Origin: Synechococcaceae cyanobacterium SM2_3_2
Lineage (GTDB): Bacteria; Cyanobacteriota; Cyanobacteriia; Thermostichales; Thermostichaceae
Reading direction: 5' to 3'
NCBI GenBank assembly: GCA_012031565.1
Contig: JAAUUM010000002.1
Span: 1 to 63,772, forward strand
DNA: 63,772 nt
The notes beneath the pieces are model-generated. The model was given only the letters and a program-made list of their open reading frames with translations. It was not told the origin of the DNA and searched no databases. Below, piece after piece: positions 17,958 to 27,127 of the stretch. Position 1 is the first letter of the stretch. Every line of letters starts with the position of its first letter. The position numbers and the translations under genes are program-made.

Positions 17958-19289
17958 ATGTCTGACTCAGCACTCAACCCACACCCTGACTTGGATCCCT
18001 GGGGGGTGCGGCTGTGGCAACTGGCGGGCCTGTTCTTTCGTTTGGGCTGCACCGGATTTGGCGGGCCTCAGGCTCACATTGCCATGCAAAACGAGGCAGT
18101 CGTTCAACGGCGGGGCTGGATGAGCCAGGAGGAATTTTTAGCAGGGATGGCCATTTGCGAGATGTTGCCGGGGCCTGCCTCCACACAACTGGGAATCTTT
18201 ATCGGCTATTGGCGAGCCGGGATCCTGGGGGCGTTGGTGGCTGGACTGGCCTTCATTTTTCCGGCCTATCTGATCGAACTGGTGCTGAGTTGGGCCTATT
18301 TTCGCTATCAAGCCCTGCCCCAATTGTCTTCTTTATTTTTAGGAATCGCGCCAGTGGTGATTGCCCTGATTGTGGCCTTTTGTTGGAAGCTGGGGAAGAA
18401 AGCGATTAAATCTGGGATCCAAATGGCCATTGCGGTGGCTGTCTTTGCTCTCATGCTGGGTTTTGGCATCAATGTTGTCTTTTTGTTTGTTGGGTCTGCC
18501 ATCGTTGGCCTGATCGTGTGTGGCCCCCGATCTCGGTGGGGTGGCCCTCCTGCCGTCAAAGCCAAAGAAGCTACATCACCGTCCTCAAACCCAGATCAAG
18601 AGCCATCCTCACCTGGAGCCAAATCCAGCCAACAACTGCTGCTGATCGGGATCCCCAGTCTGCTGAGACTGACCACCAGTTGGACAGCGGGCTTGGCCTC
18701 AGTCTCTCCAGAGGTCTTGGCGGCGTCTAGCTTTTGGGGTGGAGAACGGATTGAGGCTTACTTTTGGCCTTTGGCGCTGTTCTTTTTGAAGGTGGGTAGC
18801 GCAGTCTACGGTGGGGGATTGGTGATCATTCCATTTATCTCTGGCGAAGTGGTGGATCAATTGGGCTGGATGACCCAAACTGAGTTTTTGGATGGGGTGG
18901 CGATTGGGCAATTTACCCCTGGCCCTGTGGTGCTGACCGCTGCCTTTGTGGGCTACAAAGTGGCGGGGTTTTGGGGATCCCTGGTGGCCTCTGTTGCCAT
19001 CTTCCTGCCCTCTTTTGCCTTCATCATGGTGGCGACCCCCTTGATGTTAAAAGTGTATAAAAATCCCTGGATCCGCGCCGCCTTGCAAGGGGTGACCCCA
19101 GCGGCTTTGGGGGCGATTGCTGCCGCTGCCATCAGCTTGGGCCGAGGCGCTTTTTGGCAAGACACCTTATGGTTATCAGGGTTGACGGTGGTGATTGCAC
19201 TGCTGGCCTTGCTAGGGCTGCTGCGATTCAAAGTGCCCACTTGGGCTTTGGTGCCCATGGGAGCAGCCATTGCTTTGGTGCTGGCCTAG
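17958..19289 (+). CDS. chrA: Chromate transporter family protein (ChrA, two-domain)
   Basis: A 443-residue membrane protein with the internal duplication of long-chain ChrA. The first CHR half begins FFRLGCTGFGGPQAHIAMQ and includes FLAGMAICEMLPGPASTQLG; the second begins FFLKVGSAVYGGGLVIIPFI and includes FLDGVAIGQFTPGPVVLTA. About ten to twelve membrane segments are expected, with a hydrophilic, Pro/Ser-rich linker near residues 195-235. Characterised members export chromate by proton antiport; in many bacteria the true substrate is not known. It stands alone, followed by the SAM riboswitch leader. Confidence 0.9.
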   Translation: MSDSALNPHPDLDPWGVRLWQLAGLFFRLGCTGFGGPQAHIAMQNEAVVQRRGWMSQEEFLAGMAICEMLPGPASTQLGIFIGYWRAGILGALVAGLAFIFPAYLIELVLSWAYFRYQALPQLSSLFLGIAPVVIALIVAFCWKLGKKAIKSGIQMAIAVAVFALMLGFGINVVFLFVGSAIVGLIVCGPRSRWGGPPAVKAKEATSPSSNPDQEPSSPGAKSSQQLLLIGIPSLLRLTTSWTAGLASVSPEVLAASSFWGGERIEAYFWPLALFFLKVGSAVYGGGLVIIPFISGEVVDQLGWMTQTEFLDGVAIGQFTPGPVVLTAAFVGYKVAGFWGSLVASVAIFLPSFAFIMVATPLMLKVYKNPWIRAALQGVTPAALGAIAAAAISLGRGAFWQDTLWLSGLTVVIALLALLGLLRFKVPTWALVPMGAAIALVLA

Positions 19290-19357
19290 AAACTAGCCCA
19301 TCAATCCGTAGGATCCCCTTTGACAAGCTGCATCAGACTTTGTAGTATCCATACAGT

Positions 19358-19556
19358 TCTTTATCCAGAGCAGGCTGAGGGAACAGGCCCGATGAAGCTG
19401 CGGCAACCCGGCAACGTTTTCATAGATTCCTGATATCGAAACGTTGACTTGGTGCCAACTCCTGCGGTTCGTCCGCTCGATCACATGATGGGTAACTGGC
19501 CAAACCTTCGGGTCGAGCCCAGCCTGATCACATGATTGATTACCGGAAGATAAAGA
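19358..19556 (+). promoter_or_regulatory. SAM-I (S-box) riboswitch aptamer with extended P4 arm
   Basis: The leader upstream of metK has the S-box core: TTATCCAGAG, then GAGGGA, GGCCCGATGAAG, CGGCAACC and GGTGCCAACTCCTGC in the right order. The closing stem P1 pairs TCTTTATC (19358-19365) with GATAAAGA (19549-19556), next to the conserved GGAAGATAA end. Between the P3 part and P1 the element has an unusually long arm: two copies of ATCACATGAT (19480-19489 and 19527-19536) can pair with each other around an internal loop. The class binds S-adenosylmethionine and shuts down methionine/SAM genes. No U-tract terminator follows at once, and metK starts 300 bases later, so the output mechanism is unclear. 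Confidence 0.85.
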
Positions 19557-19856
19557 CAGACTAAGTATTGATCTCGGCTGGATGACAGCGGGGAATAGCC
19601 ACCTAGACGGCACACTTTCATCACTCTTCGTTATCTGATTCTTTGGGTCAGAGCAAGATAAAAGTAGGTACTCCGTTGATAGGCGCTTAGGCTGAAGTGA
19701 CGCAGGAAAGTAACAACGCAGCTAACCAGGTCAAGCCATCACAGGCGGTAAAGCTCCCAAGTGGGGCTGAGCCTCCATTCCATCTGTTCTCTCTCAATAA
19801 AACTGGATCCTGAACCCGTTGGTGTAAACCTGCGATGTTTTTTGGGAGGTAGATCC
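19557..19856 (+). other. Long metK leader downstream of the riboswitch
   Basis: Three hundred bases without a convincing gene. It contains a hairpin (TTATCTGA ... AGATAA, about 19631-19664) and a weak 38-codon GTG frame (19697-19813) that could be a leader peptide but lacks support. The metK ribosome binding site GGGAGGT (19844-19850) lies at its end. Confidence 0.5.
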
Positions 19857-21104
19857 TTGACTAGACCCTTTGTGTTTTCCTCTGAGTCGGTGACGGAGGG
19901 ACACCCCGACAAAATTTGTGATCAGATTTCAGATACGATTCTGGACGCGCTTTTGACCCAGGATCCCGCCAGTCGGGTGGCGGCTGAGGTGGTGGTCAAT
20001 ACTGGCTTAGTCCTCCTGACGGGGGAGGTCACCACTCAAGCCAATGTCAATTTTGTGGATCTGGTGCGGGCCAAGATTGCCGAGATCGGCTATACCGACG
20101 CCACCAATGGCTTTTCTAGTGACAGTTGCTCGGTGTTGGTGGCGCTAGATCGGCAGTCGCCAGATATTGCCCAGGGGGTTAACCAAGCCTTAGAAGACCG
20201 GACGCAAAAAGGGGATCCCTTTGATCTGGTGGGGGCTGGCGATCAAGGGTTGATGTTTGGCTATGCCTGTGACGAAACACCAGAATTGATGCCGTTGCCC
20301 ATTAGTTTGGCCCATCGGCTGGCCCGTCAGTTGGCTCAGGTGCGTCAAGATGGAACTCTACCCTATCTTCGCCCCGACGGCAAAACTCAGGTCAGCGTCC
20401 ACTACGAAAATGATCGTCCGGTGGGACTGCATACGCTGCTGATCTCCACCCAGCACACCGCTACTATTGATGGTTTGACGGAGGATGCTGCCGTTCAACA
20501 TCGCATCCGAGAGGATTTGATCGATGCCGTCATCAAGCCCATCTTGGCAGAGCTGAATCTGCCCCTCACCGATGGGATCCGAATTTTGACCAACCCCACC
20601 GGCAAGTTTGTCATTGGTGGCCCCCAAGGGGATGCCGGACTGACGGGACGCAAGATTATTGTCGATACCTATGGCGGCTATTCGCGGCATGGGGGCGGTG
20701 CCTTTTCTGGCAAGGATCCCACGAAGGTGGATCGCAGTGCTGCCTATGCCGCCCGCTATGTGGCCAAAAATATCGTGGCTGCTGGCCTAGCCCGCAAATG
20801 TGAGTTGCAGGTGGCCTATGCGATTGGGGTGGCGCGTCCCATCAGCGTCATGGTGGATACCTTTGGCACCGGTCGGGTGGATGATGGCCTGTTACTAAAG
20901 CTGGTGGAGCGGCACTTTGATCTGCGTCCCGCTGCTATTTTAGAAAACCTCAATCTGCGGCATTTGCCCCAAGAACGGGGTGGACGGTTCTATCAAGATG
21001 TGGCGGCCTACGGCCATTTTGGTCAAGAGCAACTCCACCTCCCTTGGGAGCGCACGGATAAGGCCGCCATTCTCAAGGAAGAAGCGTCTGCCGTAGCTGT
21101 CTAG
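19857..21104 (+). CDS. metK: S-adenosylmethionine synthetase
   Basis: About 415 residues, using a TTG start at 19857 with GGGAGGT six bases upstream; the frame extends further upstream but the family begins at [21 protein letters not shown]. The enzyme makes SAM from methionine and ATP. Visible motifs: [12 protein letters not shown] (ATP/metal), [18 protein letters not shown] (methionine loop), [18 protein letters not shown] (P-loop-like) and FGTGRVDD. Length is slightly above the usual 384 but matches cyanobacterial MetK. Expression is probably controlled by the SAM-I riboswitch in its leader, giving feedback by the product. Confidence 0.97.
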   Translation: MTRPFVFSSESVTEGHPDKICDQISDTILDALLTQDPASRVAAEVVVNTGLVLLTGEVTTQANVNFVDLVRAKIAEIGYTDATNGFSSDSCSVLVALDRQSPDIAQGVNQALEDRTQKGDPFDLVGAGDQGLMFGYACDETPELMPLPISLAHRLARQLAQVRQDGTLPYLRPDGKTQVSVHYENDRPVGLHTLLISTQHTATIDGLTEDAAVQHRIREDLIDAVIKPILAELNLPLTDGIRILTNPTGKFVIGGPQGDAGLTGRKIIVDTYGGYSRHGGGAFSGKDPTKVDRSAAYAARYVAKNIVAAGLARKCELQVAYAIGVARPISVMVDTFGTGRVDDGLLLKLVERHFDLRPAAILENLNLRHLPQERGGRFYQDVAAYGHFGQEQLHLPWERTDKAAILKEEASAVAV

Positions 21105-21123
21105 GGTGGGCGGGATCCATTGG

Positions 21124-21179
21124 CAGATTAGGTAGAACAGATTAGGTAGAACAGATTAGGTAGAACAGATTAGGTAGAG
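21124..21179. repeat. 14-bp tandem repeat, four copies
   Basis: Four perfect or near-perfect units of CAGATTAGGTAGAA immediately after metK; the last ends in AG. No spacer-repeat alternation, so not CRISPR. Confidence 0.95.
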
Positions 21180-21253
21180 TTAACTGGGCGGGCTTAGAAG
21201 CAATTCACAACCCGCCTTGCTTGCCCTTATTGGCTCTCTCTACTCAGGTCGTC

Positions 21254-22355
21254 TTACTCAGTTCGGGGTTGCTCGGGAGCAACAGAGACCTGCTCCTGGG
21301 TGAAGATGACATTGAAGACCTCCGCCTCAATAGGGGTTGCCTCCAGTTCTCTCCCTGCCAAGGCAGCTAAGGGGGTCTCCGCCTGACCCTCTGCCGATAG
21401 CTCATCCACAGGGGTTACAGCCAACAGGGATCCCTCGTCATCCACGGTGACAACGTAGCTGAGGGGAATGGTGAAGTCATCAGGAGCCTCCCAGTCTTGA
21501 CTGAGGGTTTCCAGCAACACCAAGCCTGCCTCACTCAGCTCCACAATCGATTCGGTCTCAGGGGCAGGCAACGCGGCAATCTCGCTGGTGCCAACGGGAT
21601 CCGGTGCTTCGGGATCAAGCTCTGCCACCTGGGGAGACTGACTGAGGTTACTCTCTGGCTGAGCATTATCAACTCCAGAACTATCAGCACTGCTGCTTTC
21701 AGCAGCATTATCAAGACTGCTGCTTTCAGCAGCATTATCAAGACTGCTGCTTTCAGCCACGGTTCTTTGCACTGTGGCAGTTGGCGGCAATATCTCTTCC
21801 TCGCGGCTGCGACGGCCCTCAATGCCCCCCAACACCGTTAAGGCGGCTGCGACCCCAACCCCCCCCTACTACTAGTGCGGCGATGCCCACCCCCCAAGGG
21901 CTGCTAGAACCGGAACGTTTGGGTGTTGTTTTGAGGGTATTCAGTTGGGGCATATCGTCGGCGATATCCTCCAATCCTTCCACCAAATCGTAGATCTGGG
22001 TCATGGATAGATCGATCTGGGCAATGCCATCCCCTTGCCGCACGGTCAGGCGATGAAAGATAAAGTCCAATGGCCGGATGGCGACCGTGCCGCTAAATGT
22101 CCCCTGCGGCTGAGCACTCAAATGGAAACTCAGATAGCGCCGCATCACCGCCACCAGATCTTTGAGCAGATCTTGATCCCCTCGGATGGTAACGGGTTTC
22201 TCTCCCCCTTGGAAGGTCAGGTGGCAGACGAGATTACGCTGAATCTGGGCCACAGGGGATCCCGACCCAGAGCCGATAGAACTTGATTTAGCTGCGACCC
22301 CGCTGACCTCGAAGGTGACGGTGGCCTGTTGATAATCTTGGCTAATGGCAGACAT
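21254..22355 (-). pseudogene. DUF4335 protein, frameshifted at a poly-G tract
   Basis: The N-terminal part starts at MSAISQDYQQATVTFEVSG (22355; the open frame extends to 22466) and follows the cyanobacterial DUF4335 pattern (NLVCHLTFQGGEKPVTIRGD, VMRRYLSFHL, RLTVRQGDGIAQIDLSMTQIYDLVEGLE). It runs off into WGRSRLNGVGGH and stops at 21819. The other frame restores VVGGVGVAAALTVLGGIEGRRSREEE, the hydrophobic segment followed by the C-terminal region to 21254. The shift lies in eight consecutive C on the plus strand (21859-21866); seven would restore one frame. The C-terminal region contains a three-copy 24-bp repeat (about 21680-21755, Ala-Glu-Ser-Ser-Ser-Leu-Asp-Asn) and ends in an acidic tail. 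Function unknown; always paired with DUF3038. Confidence 0.8.
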
Positions 22356-22413
22356 GGGCAAGGTAGGGGTTGAGGGCAGAGGTTTGCAAAGCTGATCGGC
22401 AGATCTGGGGGGC

Positions 22414-23106
22414 TCAGGATCCTTCCGGTCGTATGGCTGATTCAACCATTTCCAGGCCATCACCATCGCCAGACTGGGATCCCTCTGTTTCTAAAGTTTC
22501 TGATGGTAGGGGAGGCAGAGTCATCTCAGGGCGTTGCAACAAAGCCTGCCAGAGACGCTGGGATCCCCGCTTAGAACTGCTGTAGAACAACAGATCCACC
22601 AGAATTTTGAGGCCAATCTCTGTGATGCTGTCGCTGGAGCGATCATCGCCGTCCACCATCTGACTGCGATAGTGGGAGTGAAACTCGTCTAGGTAGTCCG
22701 CCACCTGAGGGTCTTGAAAAGGACTCCGTTCGGCTTCCACAGCGGCTTGCAGATGTTCCACCGCAGAGCGGATCTTGGCCTGCTGAGCCACCGCCAGATG
22801 GCTGATCACCAGCACCAAAGCTTGTGCCTCCTCGATATCGAGTTTTTTGCGGCCACCACTACTGCGGCGCAGTGGACTGGCATTGCGTAAGCGCCAGAGA
22901 TTGACGCGATCGCTCACCCACTGATCCACCCCAAGGTCTTTGGCGGCCTCCAGCACCACCCCGGAACTTTCGCCACTGAGACATTCCAGCCCTAACAACA
23001 GCAGATCGAGTTGAACCTTGGTGGTACTTGTAGCACTTGCCGGGATAGGGATCCCGTCCACGAGTTTTAACTTGGCTAAACTTGGATGCTTATCGTCCAC
23101 GGTCAT
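22414..23106 (-). CDS. DUF3038 domain-containing protein
   Basis: A 230-residue soluble protein of the cyanobacterial DUF3038 family: VQLDLLLLGLECLSGESSGVVLEAAKDLG, WVSDRVNLWRLRNASPLRR and LDIEEAQALVLVISHLA, then SITEIGLKILVDLLFYSS near the C-terminus. It is the usual upstream partner of the DUF4335 gene, here 58 bases away on the same strand, so the two probably form an operon and may act together at the membrane. Biochemical function is not known. Confidence 0.8.
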   Translation of the reverse strand: MTVDDKHPSLAKLKLVDGIPIPASATSTTKVQLDLLLLGLECLSGESSGVVLEAAKDLGVDQWVSDRVNLWRLRNASPLRRSSGGRKKLDIEEAQALVLVISHLAVAQQAKIRSAVEHLQAAVEAERSPFQDPQVADYLDEFHSHYRSQMVDGDDRSSDSITEIGLKILVDLLFYSSSKRGSQRLWQALLQRPEMTLPPLPSETLETEGSQSGDGDGLEMVESAIRPEGS

Positions 23107-23441
23107 CCTATCGAAACACCAGCTCCCAACTCTTTATAGTCACCCCTGAGGGGTAAGACCGACAAGGGGATGCCTGAGGTCAGACAGGTGCGGGGATCCC
23201 TCTTGACAGATTCTTAATCGTGATCAGAGCCCCTCCGTAATGGTTATCAGCCTGTTCCTACCCTAAAGGCTGGGCAGGGAGAATGACCTCCAGTTACCAG
23301 TTTTGCAACTAGCTAGTCCTCAGCAGCGTCAATTTACCAGCTACACCAAACAGGCGGCTCAACCCACTTGCTTAAGACCCCATACTCTTAAAGCAATGGG
23401 ATCGAAGCAGTGGGAATCTTGAAAATAAATATCGAAAGATA
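23107..23441. other. Gene-free spacer before tRNA-Ser
   Basis: I see no gene here. A short hairpin (CAGCCTG ... AGGCTG, about 23250-23275) and a TTGACA box (23202) are present, without a convincing -10 partner. Confidence 0.4.
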
Positions 23442-23531
23442 CGGAGAGGGAGGGATTCGAACCCTCGATGAAGTTTTTGACCCCATAACTTCTTAGCAGG
23501 AAGCCGCTTTCAACCGCTCAGCCACCTCTCC
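23442..23531 (-). tRNA. tRNA-Ser (GCT)
   Basis: A 90-nt class II tRNA on the minus strand. Acceptor stem GGAGAGG/CCTCTCC with discriminator G, D-arm GCTGAGCGGTTGAAAGC, anticodon stem-loop GCTTC-CTGCTAA-GAAGT giving anticodon GCT, a long variable arm, and T-arm GAGGGTTCGAATCCCTC. The CCA end is not encoded. It reads AGC and AGT serine codons. Confidence 0.95.
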
Positions 23532-23764
23532 TATTAACGTGGAACCCGTTCAATGCAGACAGGATCTGCTGAGTCAACAGGGATCCCGAATTGCTCAAAA
23601 GAGCTTAATCACTATACCGAGAAGGATTCGGGATGATCAAGACCTTGTATAAAAATCTTATCTCTACAGGGATCCCGCCTGAATCCACTATCGGGATCAT
23701 TGAGGGTGAATTCTTAAAAGATTTGAGGCTTGCGAATGACCGCCCAAGATTGCCCTCAATCTGC

Positions 23765-24007
23765 TTAATCCTCGTCAATCTCCAACTCTAGGAGGTGGCG
23801 ATAGGGGGTGACCAATTCTGGAGAATGAAAGGCCACTGCTCGCAGGGTGTGCCAATCCTCCAGCGGCTCAAAAACAGTCTTGTATTCATTCCGTTCCAGT
23901 CGCTCAGCCAGTGCGGCCACATCAGCAGCCGAAAAGTGCTCTGGGGTGGGGGCAAGGCCAATAGACCTATCAACAGATATATCAACAGACGGTGATAGAG
24001 CTGACAT
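23765..24007 (-). CDS. Small conserved cyanobacterial protein (DUF6439-like, tentative)
   Basis: An 80-residue acidic protein. The C-terminal half, ERLERNEYKTVFEPLEDWH then LRAVAFHSPELVTPYRHLLELE, looks like a conserved cyanobacterial helical domain which I tentatively link to DUF6439. No membrane segment. A shorter start could be used because the first 20 residues are low-complexity and contain a repeated ISVD/STDISVD-like segment from a short duplication (ATATCAACAGA region). Function unknown. Confidence 0.55.
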   Translation of the reverse strand: MSALSPSVDISVDRSIGLAPTPEHFSAADVAALAERLERNEYKTVFEPLEDWHTLRAVAFHSPELVTPYRHLLELEIDED

Positions 24008-24097
24008 GGCAGAGGATTGAATTCAGTCTTCATACCCTAACGTAGCCCTGACCAAAACGTCAGACGCTGTCACGAAGTGTGAAGTCTGCCAGGGTTT

Positions 24098-25363
24098 TTA
24101 CTCCTGCGGCAAGGTATCTGCCCGCACCTCAAAGGTCAGATCTTCTTGATCACGGCGAATACTGACCCGGACAAAGTTGCCAACCCCCGTATCCTCCACC
24201 AGTTGCTGCACTTGCTCAGCTCGTAAGATGGGTTCTTCACCAATCTGGGTGATGACATCCCCCGATTGCAGACCTGCTGAAGCGGCTGGGGATCCTGGGA
24301 TCACCTCCGCCACCAAAACCCCCTGATCTAAAGTGACCTCAAACCCGCTGTCGGAGGTATTGATCTCCGCTTGACGGTCGGGGTTGAGGGTGATCATTCT
24401 GACCCCAATATAGGCATGCTGCACCTCGCCGGTCAGGATCAACTGATTCACGATCTCCATAGCCCGATTGATGGGGATGGCAAAGCCGACACTGTTGGCC
24501 CCCTGAATAATGGCTGTATTAACCCCAATTACCCGTCCGTAGGCGTCCAGTAGAGGCCCCCCCGAATTACCTGGATTGATCGCGGCATCCGTTTGGATGA
24601 AATTGATCCGCTTGTCCCGCGCCCCCACTTCCCCAGAGGAGCGATCCACCGCACTGATGATGCCGGCAGTGATGCTGCTGTCTAATCCCAACGGGTTGCC
24701 AATGGCGATGGCCCAGTCACCTGATTGCACCCGATCTGAGTCCCCCAAGGTTGCCGTGGGCAAGGGATCCGGGCCTAAGTCGGCGGGATCCAGTTGCACC
24801 ACGGCAATATCGGTAAGCGGATCCGTTCCCTGCACACGTCCCTGCACAGTGCGCCCATCTTGGAAGGTAATCCGTACCTCATCTGCATCGCCGACCACAT
24901 GGGTATTGGTGACAATGGTGCCGTCAGAGGTGATGATAAAGCCGGATCCAGTGCCCTGCCGAAAGCGAGGGGGGGCAAGATTGGGGGATCCATTCGGATT
25001 AGACTCTTCAGAGCCAGTACTCTCAGGGGGCGCATTGGTTTCGACTCTGACCACCGCAGGCCCCACCCGACCAGCCGCATTAGAAATAAATGTGGCAAAA
25101 TCCAAAGGCTCTTGGGGCTGACGGGCTTGAGGATTCTCCCCATCTGTATTTGTATCTGTGTTTGTATCGGTATTTGCATCTGCCCACGGCTCACCTGACC
25201 ACTCGGACAGCCATCGTTGTGTATATTGCACCGGACGACTAGAGCGGATGCGTTCTGGCCACGGATTCTCAGGCTGAGCTAGCCAAAAACCACCTGCCAC
25301 TCCACCTCCAACCAAGATCGTAAATGTCATCAACCGTGCCAGGTGGCGACCCAAACCCATCAT
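24098..25363 (-). CDS. Trypsin-like serine protease with PDZ domain (HtrA/Deg family)
   Basis: A 421-residue Deg/HtrA protease. Residues 10-28 form a signal anchor (ARLMTFTILVGGGVAGGFWL). A low-complexity DTNTDTNTD linker (64-74) follows. The protease domain shows His155 in VTNTHVVG, Asp185 in DPLTDIAVVQLD and Ser267 in INPGNSGGPLLD. One PDZ domain covers about 315-410 (VAEVIPGSPAASAGLQSGDVITQIGE). One PDZ and a signal anchor match cyanobacterial HhoA/HhoB/HtrA proteins, which degrade or refold damaged proteins in periplasm or thylakoid lumen. Which of the three paralogues it is cannot be settled here. Confidence 0.93.
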   Translation of the reverse strand: MMGLGRHLARLMTFTILVGGGVAGGFWLAQPENPWPERIRSSRPVQYTQRWLSEWSGEPWADANTDTNTDTNTDGENPQARQPQEPLDFATFISNAAGRVGPAVVRVETNAPPESTGSEESNPNGSPNLAPPRFRQGTGSGFIITSDGTIVTNTHVVGDADEVRITFQDGRTVQGRVQGTDPLTDIAVVQLDPADLGPDPLPTATLGDSDRVQSGDWAIAIGNPLGLDSSITAGIISAVDRSSGEVGARDKRINFIQTDAAINPGNSGGPLLDAYGRVIGVNTAIIQGANSVGFAIPINRAMEIVNQLILTGEVQHAYIGVRMITLNPDRQAEINTSDSGFEVTLDQGVLVAEVIPGSPAASAGLQSGDVITQIGEEPILRAEQVQQLVEDTGVGNFVRVSIRRDQEDLTFEVRADTLPQE

Positions 25364-25407
25364 GCTCTCTCCCTATAAACCGCGAGTCTTAACGCTTGAT
25401 TCCAAGT

Positions 25408-25446
25408 GATTCATATTCCAGATTCATATTCCAGATTCATATTCCA
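25408..25446. repeat. 13-bp tandem repeat, three copies
   Basis: Three units of GATTCATATTCCA in the 266-base spacer upstream of the HtrA gene, where its promoter should lie. Confidence 0.9.
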
Positions 25447-25629
25447 ATTGATCCATGCCGGGTGCTCAGGGCAGGGTGCTCAGGAATACTCAAACCAAGA
25501 TTAACAAAAGCTCTCTGGCAGGTGAGGTCACTTTTTCCCTTTCTACTGGCGCTTAACCCCTCTGTTGAGGTGGGGATCCCGTAACCCAGGCAGCTTTGGG
25601 GTGAGAGAACCAGTCTGAGCCTTGGTGGA

Positions 25630-26016
25630 TTACCGTTTCAGCAACCATGCCGTCGCCGTCAAAACGGGATCCCGGAGTTCCATGATCAGATAGCTATCGA
25701 GCTTCAACGTCCGAGCGGATCCCTCGGGTAGTTGGTCAAAAAAGCCCCCAGCCAGATCCCGCCAAGCGGATTTGCTGACGGCGTAGAAGACCTGTCTCCC
25801 TTCTCGTCGCGTGGTGAGCAGATCGGCCAGCCGCAACAGGCCCAGGTGGTGGCTGACGGTACTCTGAGGCAGCTCCAGCCACTCGCACAACTCGGTCACA
25901 TTGGCCTCCCCCTGGGCCAGACACAGCACAATACGCAGCCGGGTTTCATCCCCCAACAATTGCAACAGGCGGGATAATCGCTGGGTATAGTCGCTCGAAA
26001 AGCTGATCCGATTCAT
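25630..26016 (-). CDS. ArsR/SmtB-family transcriptional regulator
   Basis: A 128-residue winged-helix regulator. LLQLLGDETRLRIVLCLAQGE, then LPQSTVSHHLGLLRLADLL (recognition helix) and TTRREGRQVFYAVS (wing) are typical. The metal-sensing ELCVC motif of classical SmtB/ArsR is replaced by TELCEWL with a single cysteine, so the usual alpha3 thiolate site is not complete; the signal may be different. The next genes give no hint of a regulated metal transporter. Start ATG at 26016 with a preceding AGCCTCATG context; no strong ribosome binding site is seen. Confidence 0.9.
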   Translation of the reverse strand: MNRISFSSDYTQRLSRLLQLLGDETRLRIVLCLAQGEANVTELCEWLELPQSTVSHHLGLLRLADLLTTRREGRQVFYAVSKSAWRDLAGGFFDQLPEGSARTLKLDSYLIMELRDPVLTATAWLLKR

Positions 26017-26108
26017 GAGGCTGCCACCATTCGTCCCCAGGTTAGCCTGAATCGAGGGATCCCCAGAGTGGGTGAGCCGCTGTACTGCCCTACTGAAGAG
26101 AGTTGGAA

Positions 26109-26939
26109 CTAAGAGGCGGGTTGCGTGGGAAAAGACTGTTGTAGGGGCTGAACCCGGGCCAGTTCGGTCAGGATGGGGCCATGCAAAAGACCATTGGTGG
26201 CCAAGAGCCGACCAGATTGCACATCGAGGGGAGATCCGTCATAGGCGCTGACCTGACCACCAGCTTCTTGCACTAAAACAATGCCAGCCCCGATATCCCA
26301 CGGCGACAACCCCCGCTCCCAGTAGCCATCCAGCTTGCCCCAGGCCACGTAGGCCAGATCGAGGGCGGCGGATCCCCCTCGCCTTACCCCTTGGGTCAGA
26401 TGGGTGAGATGACAAAACTCGGCATAGTTGTTGTCGGCGGTCTGGCGGCGGTCGTAGGCAAAACCCGTTACCAAGAGACTGCGGCTCAGTTCTGTGGTTT
26501 TAGAAACATGGATGGATTGGCGGTTGCAGGTGGCCCCTTGCCCCTGACTGGCCCGAAACAAGTGTTGATGGAAAAAGTCGTAGATCACCCCCAACACGGG
26601 CACCCCTTGCCACAACAGCCCAATGGACACTGCCGCAAAGGGATAACCATGAGCAAAATTAGTGGTGCCGTCCAAGGGATCCACCACCCATTGCAGATCG
26701 GCTAAGTCCCCCTTCTGGCCAGATTCCTCCATTAGAATGCTGGACTCGGGGAAGTGACGGCTGAGAATCTGATAGATCAGTGCCTCAGAAGCCCGATCAG
26801 CCTCGGTTACAAGGTCGCCGGGGCGCTTTTCTTCAATGGTCACCCCCCGCTGTTGGATCCCTATGATCAGTCCGCCCGCAGCTAGAGCAGCCTCGGTGGC
26901 GATATCGAGATGACGACTCAGATCGGGCAGCGAAGACAT
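26109..26939 (-). CDS. suhB: Inositol monophosphatase family protein
   Basis: About 276 residues starting at MSSLPDLSRHLDIATEA, where AGGA lies seven bases before the ATG; a longer frame begins at 26969. Motif 1 is WVVDPLDGTTNFAHG, with the EE metal-ligand segment ILMEESGQ upstream; motif 2 is WDIGAGIVLVQEAGG. The enzyme is a Mg-dependent, lithium-sensitive phosphatase of inositol-1-phosphate or related sugar phosphates; cyanobacterial members may also act on other phosphomonoesters. Gene symbol is by family and not by proof of substrate. Confidence 0.85.
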   Translation of the reverse strand: MSSLPDLSRHLDIATEAALAAGGLIIGIQQRGVTIEEKRPGDLVTEADRASEALIYQILSRHFPESSILMEESGQKGDLADLQWVVDPLDGTTNFAHGYPFAAVSIGLLWQGVPVLGVIYDFFHQHLFRASQGQGATCNRQSIHVSKTTELSRSLLVTGFAYDRRQTADNNYAEFCHLTHLTQGVRRGGSAALDLAYVAWGKLDGYWERGLSPWDIGAGIVLVQEAGGQVSAYDGSPLDVQSGRLLATNGLLHGPILTELARVQPLQQSFPTQPAS

Positions 26940-27127
26940 GGGGCAATCCTGCGATAACGTCCCCGTCATTGTGCGCCATTCGGGATCCCAAGGCTAGGGA
27001 TCCCTTGTCCTCTCAGAGATCTCGGCCTTGGGAAGCCTCTAGCGACTGGTTAGGATGACAGGAAAGCTTTGGATCAGGCCAAAACAGGAGACTTTATTCA
27101 CACCTCATTCTCACTTCTAACGTGCCC

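Noticed and set aside
19293-19613. 106-codon minus-strand frame across the metK leader
   Set aside because: It covers the conserved SAM-I aptamer on the other strand and its protein has no recognisable features.
19697-19813. Possible 38-codon leader peptide between riboswitch and metK
   Set aside because: Only a GTG start with a weak ribosome binding site and no similarity; kept as a note in the leader entry only.
21124-21179. CRISPR-like repeat array
   Set aside because: Units are 14 bases in direct tandem without spacers and no cas genes are near.
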